Source of the DNA: Pseudomonadota bacterium
GTDB lineage: Bacteria > Pseudomonadota > Alphaproteobacteria > Acetobacterales > Acetobacteraceae
Assembly: GCA_021845835.1 (NCBI GenBank)
Contig: JAJZVE010000126.1
Span: 1 to 9,702, forward strand
Direction of reading: 5' to 3'
DNA: 9,702 bases
This document shows, in pieces, positions 1 to 4,265 of the stretch. The notes below the pieces were generated by a model, which worked only from the letters and a program-made list of their open reading frames with translations, did not search any database and was not told the DNA's origin. Positions within the stretch are counted from its first letter, which is position 1. Each line of letters starts with the position of its first letter. Made by a program: the position numbers and the translations under genes.

Positions 1-426
1 GATCACGACGATTTCCGCCACACTCGGGATGGTCGCGAACGCGGCCAGGTTCGCATGCGTCTCGCGCGCGTTCGACGGCGAGAGGATCTCGATCAGCATG
101 ACCGGGTTCGGGATGGCGTGCTGCCGGTACGCGGGATCGCAGGTCACGGCCAGATCGGGCGAAAGCATGTTCTCCTCGCGGCGGAACGCGGGGATGACGC
201 CGCCCGCGGTCAGCACGCGACACGGGCTGCCGCGCTCGCGCAGATGAGCCGTCAGCAGATAGGCTAGCTCCGACTGGATGGCAGCGTGCTGCTGTGACGG
301 CGTGCCCATCATCTCCGGGACGCCGTCGCGCAGGATCCAACGCCTGGAATTGCCGTCGCCCGGATCCCAGGCGAGGAACTCCTCCACGGTCATGTGACCC
401 GGCGGCGGTCTCAACGCGGCGCTCAT
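1..426 (-). CDS. Uma2 family (DUF820) endonuclease-like protein, C-terminus beyond window edge
   Basis: 142 codons are visible, starting at an ATG at 424-426 and still open at the left edge. The family hallmarks are all present: MTVEEFLAW at residues 12-20, the H47 segment (PSQQHAAI), SPDLAVTCD at 89-97 with D91, NPVMLIEILSPSN at 107-119 with E113, and TIPSVAEIVVI at 132-142. Uma2 proteins have a PD-(D/E)XK nuclease-like fold; D91 and E113 are the expected metal-binding acids, but the cellular role of the family is poorly known. In this copy the usual Lys after the acidic motif is replaced by an Asn/Ala stretch (THANLAAF, 123-130), so nuclease activity is uncertain. Neither the ATG at 426 nor the in-frame ATG at 393 (M12) has a good ribosome site; M12 opens the conserved block and could be the true start. 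The gene lies 31 bp downstream of the Hint gene on the same strand and is probably co-transcribed with it. Family assignment is solid; function is not. Confidence 0.85.
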   Translation of the reverse strand, partial: MSAALRPPPGHMTVEEFLAWDPGDGNSRRWILRDGVPEMMGTPSQQHAAIQSELAYLLTAHLRERGSPCRVLTAGGVIPAFRREENMLSPDLAVTCDPAYRQHAIPNPVMLIEILSPSNARETHANLAAFATIPSVAEIVVI

Positions 427-457
427 GCGGCAAGGATAGGCAGCCCCGCCGCCCCTG

Positions 458-1483
458 TCACGCGCTGCGGTGCATCGGGGCGTCCGGCGGGGCGGCGCGC
501 GCCCAGGCGGGCTGTACGCCGGTCACGTGCAGATCGAGCCGCGCCAGCCCGGCCGGCAGCGGCGGCAGCCGCGCGTGCCCGTCGGTCCAGCGCACCATCG
601 CGCCGCCGCGGCTTTCCGGCGGATGGAAGCCCTCGCACAGCGTCGGATCGTCGAGCGGCAGTTCCAGGTTCTTTCCGCCGATGCGCAGCCCGATCAGCCC
701 CAGCATCACGCCCAGCCGCCGCCGGTCCTCCGAGGCCGGTTCGGTTTCGGCCGGCACGCCGGCGCGGCTGACGATGCGGATGTCGGCCGCGCCCGGCGGG
801 ATCGCGAAGCGGTGCGCGGCGCCGGCGATGCTGGCGACGTTCAGGCGCGCCCCATCGACCAGCAGATGCAGGTCCGGCTCGCGCGTCAGCGCATGGCCGA
901 GCACGCGCGCCCGCAGCAGCAGCGCCCGCCGCGCCTCCTCCACCGCCGCGCCGCGCAGCGCGCGGGGTGCGCAATCGGTGGCCGCGGGCGGCGTGTCGGT
1001 GAAGCGCGGGTGCAGCAGCAGCACGTTGCCGTCGCCGAAGTCCGCGCGGCTGCCGCGGTCCGGGTGGCTTTCGGCCGGCGCGCCCTCGGCCAGCAGCACG
1101 TCATGCCCGTCCAGCGCCACATGGAAATAGTCGAGCCGCAGCCACGATGGATCGGGTAGCACGGTGGCACCGTTCACCAGCAGCCGCGCCGGCAGCAGTG
1201 CGCCGTTCAGCAGCAGCGCATGGTCGGGAGAGAGCAGCAGGTCGCGCGTCGGCACGCCATTGCCGATGGCGCCGCGGCGGATGCGCACCGGCCACGCCTC
1301 GGCCGGGCGCGGATGGTGCCGCAGATCGAGCCGCCGGCAGCCCACCCAGGCGACGCGCCGCAGCCCGCCGCTGCGAATGACGGCGGCGGTGCCGGGGGCC
1401 AGCGATTCGACCGGCACCTCGCCATAGGCGGTCAGGATGCGGGTGCCGCGCAGAAAGCAGGGGGACGACGCGAGCGCCGGCAT
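458..1483 (-). CDS. Hint domain-containing protein (Hedgehog/intein Hint_2 type) with C-terminal beta-rich domain
   Basis: 341 residues. The Hint_2 module opens almost at the start: PCFLRGTRI gives the nucleophile-position Cys9, followed by GEVPVESLAPG (21-31), the HPRP block (57-60), LSPDH with H88 (84-88, equivalent to the TxxH block of Hint folds), LLVNGATV (101-108) and HDVLLAEGAPAES (127-139). A second, probably beta-sandwich, domain follows (about 195-325; for example IRIVSRAGVPAE and RWTDGHARLPPLP) of the kind seen after Hint modules in Acetobacteraceae. In Hedgehog-type proteins the Cys attacks the preceding peptide bond and releases an N-terminal passenger, but here only eight residues precede Cys9. 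The tail of the module is divergent: PAESHPDRGSR versus PAESYLDSGNR in the sister protein at 4266. No signal peptide or membrane segment is visible. The start is well supported: AAGGAA lies 7 nt upstream, and I saw no plausible in-frame start in the 150 bp above it. Downstream comes the Uma2 gene. Function is unknown; surface or secreted polysaccharide association is only a guess. Confidence 0.87.
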   Translation of the reverse strand: MPALASSPCFLRGTRILTAYGEVPVESLAPGTAAVIRSGGLRRVAWVGCRRLDLRHHPRPAEAWPVRIRRGAIGNGVPTRDLLLSPDHALLLNGALLPARLLVNGATVLPDPSWLRLDYFHVALDGHDVLLAEGAPAESHPDRGSRADFGDGNVLLLHPRFTDTPPAATDCAPRALRGAAVEEARRALLLRARVLGHALTREPDLHLLVDGARLNVASIAGAAHRFAIPPGAADIRIVSRAGVPAETEPASEDRRRLGVMLGLIGLRIGGKNLELPLDDPTLCEGFHPPESRGGAMVRWTDGHARLPPLPAGLARLDLHVTGVQPAWARAAPPDAPMHRSA

Positions 1484-1490
1484 GAGGTGT

Positions 1491-1496
1491 TTCCTT
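1491..1496 (-). promoter_or_regulatory. Ribosome binding site of the Hint gene at 458-1483
   Basis: On the minus strand AAGGAA lies 7 nt before the ATG at 1483. It fixes the start, because the reading frame stays open far upstream, antisense to the ligase gene, and length alone would mislead. Confidence 0.75.
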
Positions 1497-1558
1497 CCCG
1501 CAATGGCGTCGCCAGGGTAAACGCTGTCATTGTGTCCGGGATGGCGGTTCGCGCAGCT

Positions 1559-1587
1559 GTGACACTGATCGGCAAGCGCAATAGCTT
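1559..1587 (+). promoter_or_regulatory. Weak candidate promoter for the oxalate-CoA ligase operon
   Basis: GTGACA (1559-1564, five of six matches to TTGACA) is followed by a 17-nt spacer and TAGCTT (1582-1587). The -10 match is poor, so this is the best sigma-70-like candidate in the gap rather than a firm call. It would give a leader of roughly 70 nt before the ATG at 1664. Confidence 0.22.
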
Positions 1588-1650
1588 GAGGTCGCGGCGG
1601 CGGTGCGCCTTCACCCGGCCCGGGGGCCGGAGTATGCCGAGGCGAGCGAA

Positions 1651-1656
1651 GGGAGG
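1651..1656 (+). promoter_or_regulatory. Ribosome binding site setting the ligase start
   Basis: GGGAGG lies 7 nt before the ATG at 1664. It favours this start over the in-frame ATG at 1634 and over the much longer open frame upstream, which only shadows the divergent Hint gene. Confidence 0.75.
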
Positions 1657-1663
1657 CGCGCCG

Positions 1664-3196
1664 ATGACCGAACCTTATCCCGCCGACACCATCCCCGACC
1701 TGCTGGCGCGCGTGGCGGCGGACAACCGCGCCATCGGCGCGCCGGGGCGGGCCTGGCTCTCGCATGGCGGCTTGCGCGCGCTGGCCGGGACCACGATCGC
1801 GACCCTGAACCGCATGGGTATCGGCCGCGGCGACCGGGTGGCGATCGTGCTGCCGAACGGGCCGGAGATGGCCGCCGCCTTCGTCGCGATCGCCAGCGGC
1901 GCCACCACGGCGCCGCTCAATCCGGCCTACAAGGCGGAGGAATTCGACTTCTATCTGGCCGATCTCGGCGCCAGGGCGCTGGTGATCCTGGAGGGGATGG
2001 ACAACCCCGCCCGCAGCGTCGCCGCCGCGCGCGGCATCCCCGTCGTGGACCTGCGGCCGGGCGAGGCGGCGGGCGCGTTCACGCTGCATCCGGCCACGCC
2101 GCTCGCCGGCGCGCCGGCGCGCACGGGATTCGCGGCGGCGGACGACGTGGCGCTGGTGCTGCACACATCCGGCACCACCTCGCGGCCGAAAATCGTGCCG
2201 CTGCGCCACGTCAACGTCACCGCCTCCGCGTTCCACATCGCGCGCACGCTGCGGCTGACCGCCGAGGATTGCTGCCTCAACATCATGCCGCTGTTCCACA
2301 TCCACGGGCTGATGGCGGCGACGCTGGCCTCGCTCGGCGCCGGCGCGTCGGTGTGCGCGACGCCGGGGTTCAACGCCTTCCGCTTCTTCGCCTGGTACGA
2401 CGAGGCGAAGCCGAGCTGGGTGACGGCGGTGCCGACCATGTACCAGGCGCTGCTGCCATATGCCGGGCGCCACCGCGACATCATCGCGCGCGGGCGCCTG
2501 CGGCTGCTGCGTTCCTCCTCCGCCTCGCTGCCGCCGCAGGTGATGGCGGGGCTGGAAGCGGCGTTCGGCGTGCCGGTGATCGAGAGCTACGGCATGACCG
2601 AGGCCGCGCACCAGATGGCCAGCAACCCGCTGCCGCCGGCGCCGCGCCATGCCGGCTCGGTCGGTGTCGCGGCGGGGCCGGACGTGGCGATCATGGACGC
2701 CGACGGCGCGCTGCTGCCCGCCGGCGCGCGCGGCGAAGTGGTGATCCGCGGGCGCAACGTGACCGCCGGCTACGAGGCCAATCCGGAGGCGAACGCGCGC
2801 GCGTTCACCAACGGCTGGTTCCGCACCGGCGACGAGGGCTGGCTGGACGAGGCCGGCTATCTGCGGCTTTCCGGCCGGCTCAAGGAGATCATCAACCGCG
2901 GCGGCGAGAAGGTCAGCCCGCTGGAGGTCGATGAAGTGCTGATGGACCATCCCGCCGTGCAGCAGGTCGTCACCTTCGCGATGCCGCACGCGAAGCTGGG
3001 CGAGGAGGTGGCGGCGGCGGTGGTGCTGCGGCCGGGCGGCGCGGTGGACGAGGCCGGGCTGCGCAGCTTTGCCGCCGAGCGGCTGGCGGCGTTCAAGGTG
3101 CCGCGCCGCGTGGTGTTCCTCGACGAGATCCCGAAGGGCGCGACCGGCAAGCTGCAGCGCATCGGGCTGGCGGCGCGGCTGGGGCTGGCCGAATGA
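1664..3196 (+). CDS. Acyl-CoA synthetase, probable oxalate-CoA ligase (oxalyl-CoA synthetase)
   Basis: 510 residues, normal length for an ANL-superfamily acyl-CoA ligase. The ATP/AMP-binding loop is HTSGTTSRPK (167-176). Next come NIMPLFHIHG (206-215), TPGFNAFRFF (233-242), TAVPTMYQA (254-262), the adenylate motif YGMTEAAHQM (309-318), TGD (388-390), the hinge GRLKEIINRGGEK (404-416) and the C-terminal catalytic Lys in PKGATGKLQR (K496). The YGMTEAAHQMASNPLPP and CLNIMPLFHIHG wording is characteristic, in my recollection, of the Pcs60/AAE3 oxalyl-CoA synthetase branch (oxalate + CoA + ATP to oxalyl-CoA + AMP + PPi) rather than of long-chain fatty acid ligases. It is cytosolic: no signal or membrane segment is seen. 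GGGAGG 7 nt upstream supports the start. Its TGA overlaps the ATG of the reductase gene, so the two are almost certainly translationally coupled. Ligase class is near certain; oxalate as the substrate is an inference from motif wording and the neighbour. Confidence 0.92.
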   Translation: MTEPYPADTIPDLLARVAADNRAIGAPGRAWLSHGGLRALAGTTIATLNRMGIGRGDRVAIVLPNGPEMAAAFVAIASGATTAPLNPAYKAEEFDFYLADLGARALVILEGMDNPARSVAAARGIPVVDLRPGEAAGAFTLHPATPLAGAPARTGFAAADDVALVLHTSGTTSRPKIVPLRHVNVTASAFHIARTLRLTAEDCCLNIMPLFHIHGLMAATLASLGAGASVCATPGFNAFRFFAWYDEAKPSWVTAVPTMYQALLPYAGRHRDIIARGRLRLLRSSSASLPPQVMAGLEAAFGVPVIESYGMTEAAHQMASNPLPPAPRHAGSVGVAAGPDVAIMDADGALLPAGARGEVVIRGRNVTAGYEANPEANARAFTNGWFRTGDEGWLDEAGYLRLSGRLKEIINRGGEKVSPLEVDEVLMDHPAVQQVVTFAMPHAKLGEEVAAAVVLRPGGAVDEAGLRSFAAERLAAFKVPRRVVFLDEIPKGATGKLQRIGLAARLGLAE

Positions 3197-4173
3197 GGAT
3201 CGGCGTCTTCGGCGCCGGCGCGATCGGCGGCCTGCTCGCCGCGCGGCTGGCGCAGTCGGGCGCCGAGGTGACGGTGGTGGCGCGCGGCCCGCATCTGGCG
3301 GCGATGCAGGCGGACGGCCTGCGCCTCATCAGCGGCGGCGCAACGATCGTGACGCGCCCGCGCTGCGTCGCCGACGCGGCGGAGGCAGGCGCGCAGGATT
3401 TCGTCGTCGTCACGCTGAAGGCGCACGGCCTGCCCGCCGCCGCCCCGGCGATCGCGCGCATGCTGGCGCCCGAGACGGCGCTGGTGACGGCGATCAACGG
3501 CGTGCCCTACTGGTATTTTCATGCTCTCGACGGACCGTATCGCGATCGGCGCGTCGAAAGCGTCGATCCCGGCGGCGCAGTGTCGTCAGTGCTGCCGCCG
3601 GCGCGTGCGATCGGCTGCATCGTCTATCCGGCGGCGGAAGTCGTGGCGCCCGGCGTGGTCGAACATACCTACGGCGACCGTTTCACGCTCGGCGAGCCGG
3701 ACGGCGCGCGCAGCCCGCGCTGCCAGCGTCTGGCGGCGGCGTTGCAGGCGGCCGGGTTCAAGGCGCCGATCCGTCCGCGTATCCGCGACGAGATCTGGGT
3801 GAAGCTGTGGGGCAATCTCGCCTTCAATCCGCTGTCGGCGCTGACCGGCGCGACGCTGGACCGGCTGACCGGGCGGCCCGATCTGCGGGCGGTGGCGCGC
3901 GCGATGATGGTCGAGGGCCAGGCGGTGGCGGAGGCGCTGGGCGTGCGCTTCGCAATCGACGTGGACAGGCGCATCGCCGGCGCCGCCGAGGTGGGCGCGC
4001 ACAGGACCTCGATGCTGCAGGACCTGGAACGCGGCCGGCCGATGGAGATCGACGCGCTGCTCGGGGCGGTCGCCGAACTGGGCACGCTGGCCGGCGTGAC
4101 GACGCCGGTCTGCGATATGGTGCTGGCGCTGCTGCGCGAGCGGGCGCGGCAGGCCGGTTGCTACACCCTGTAG
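3193..4173 (+). CDS. Ketopantoate reductase (PanE/ApbA) family protein, candidate oxalyl-CoA reductase
   Basis: 326 residues. An N-terminal Rossmann fold opens with MRIGVFGAGAIGG (GxGxxG at 7-12, NADPH binding). The family's catalytic positions can be matched: N102 in INGVPYW, K204 and N208 in WVKLWGN, N212 in FNPLSALTG, and S273/E285 in HRTSMLQDLERGRPMEID, with the same 12-residue spacing as S244/E256 of E. coli PanE. The insertion with VDPGG and GCIVYPA (about 125-145) is common in longer family members. The textbook reaction is NADPH reduction of 2-dehydropantoate to pantoate for CoA synthesis. Here the start codon overlaps the ligase stop (ATGA), and a PanE paralog (PanE2) in Methylobacterium extorquens was reported to reduce oxalyl-CoA to glyoxylate. 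I therefore favour oxalyl-CoA reduction, with ordinary pantoate synthesis as the alternative. Only a weak GGGG stretch precedes the start, consistent with translational coupling. Confidence 0.9.
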   Translation: MRIGVFGAGAIGGLLAARLAQSGAEVTVVARGPHLAAMQADGLRLISGGATIVTRPRCVADAAEAGAQDFVVVTLKAHGLPAAAPAIARMLAPETALVTAINGVPYWYFHALDGPYRDRRVESVDPGGAVSSVLPPARAIGCIVYPAAEVVAPGVVEHTYGDRFTLGEPDGARSPRCQRLAAALQAAGFKAPIRPRIRDEIWVKLWGNLAFNPLSALTGATLDRLTGRPDLRAVARAMMVEGQAVAEALGVRFAIDVDRRIAGAAEVGAHRTSMLQDLERGRPMEIDALLGAVAELGTLAGVTTPVCDMVLALLRERARQAGCYTL

Positions 4174-4178
4174 CGGCC
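4152..4178 (+). other. Stem-loop spanning the stop codon of the reductase gene
   Basis: A perfect 6-bp inverted repeat, GCTACA-CCC-TGTAGC (4160-4174), encloses the TAG stop. Outer GGCC arms (4152-4155 and 4175-4178) could extend the stem past a 4-nt bulge (GGTT). No T-run follows, so a classic intrinsic terminator is unlikely. It may stabilise the 3' end of the operon mRNA or weakly attenuate read-through into the Hint gene. Confidence 0.4.
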
Positions 4179-4193
4179 GATGGATGGCGTGAA

Positions 4194-4199
4194 TATAAA
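4194..4199 (+). promoter_or_regulatory. Candidate -10 element upstream of the long Hint gene
   Basis: TATAAA (4194-4199) sits in the AT-richer 92-bp gap after the reductase, with TG two bases upstream. No TTGACA-like element lies at 16-18 nt. It suggests the long Hint gene may have its own promoter, but read-through from the ligase operon is equally possible. Confidence 0.28.
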
Positions 4200-4208
4200 G
4201 AGAGAGCG

Positions 4209-4244
4209 ATGCAACTTGCGCAGCGCGCTATCATTTGCAAATAG
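4209..4244 (+). other. Possible 11-codon leader ORF
   Basis: ATG at 4209 follows a GAGAGAG stretch and encodes MQLAQRAIICK before TAG (4242-4244), ending 21 nt before the GTG start of the long Hint gene. Such a short frame can arise by chance. It is noted because of its purine-rich preceding stretch and position in the leader. Confidence 0.15.
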
Positions 4245-4245
4245 C
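4227..4245. promoter_or_regulatory. AT-rich palindrome in the leader of the long Hint gene
   Basis: A perfect 10-bp palindrome, ATTTGCAAAT (4233-4242), is nested in GCTAT...ATAGC arms (4227-4231 and 4241-4245). It lies 20-40 bp before the start codon, in an unusually AT-rich spot for this genome. It looks like a regulator-binding site; I cannot name the regulator. Confidence 0.35.
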
Positions 4246-4252
4246 AGGAATC

Positions 4253-4257
4253 AGGAG
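4253..4257 (+). promoter_or_regulatory. Ribosome binding site selecting a GTG start
   Basis: AGGAG lies 8 nt before GTG at 4266. It supports this non-ATG start over the first in-frame internal ATG, which encodes residue 22. Confidence 0.65.
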
Positions 4258-4265
4258 AGCGTCGC

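Larger units (their letters stand above)
1484..1663. other. Divergent intergenic region between the Hint gene and the oxalate-CoA ligase operon
   Basis: These 180 bases hold the start regions of two divergent transcription units. It is somewhat less GC-rich at 1515-1590 than the neighbouring coding DNA. It contains a perfect 7-bp inverted repeat, CCGGCCC-GG-GGGCCGG (1615-1630), just upstream of the ligase ribosome site; the 2-nt spacer and missing T-run argue against a terminator, so it may be an operator or chance in GC-rich DNA. No convincing sigma-70 promoter stands out on the minus strand. Confidence 0.5.

Noticed and set aside
1615..1630. Terminator at the CCGGCCC/GGGCCGG inverted repeat.
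   Set aside because: Two-base loop, no T-run, and it lies upstream of a gene rather than after one.
1634..1663. Ligase start at the in-frame ATG at 1634.
   Set aside because: It would add ten residues (MPRRAKGGAP) outside the family pattern; GGGAGG is placed correctly only for the ATG at 1664.
1484..2989. Minus-strand frame continuing open upstream of the Hint gene, antisense to the ligase (843 residues in total).
   Set aside because: It is antisense to a clear ligase gene, its translation is Arg/His/Gly-rich low-complexity sequence without motifs, and the Hint gene has its own ribosome site at 1491-1496.
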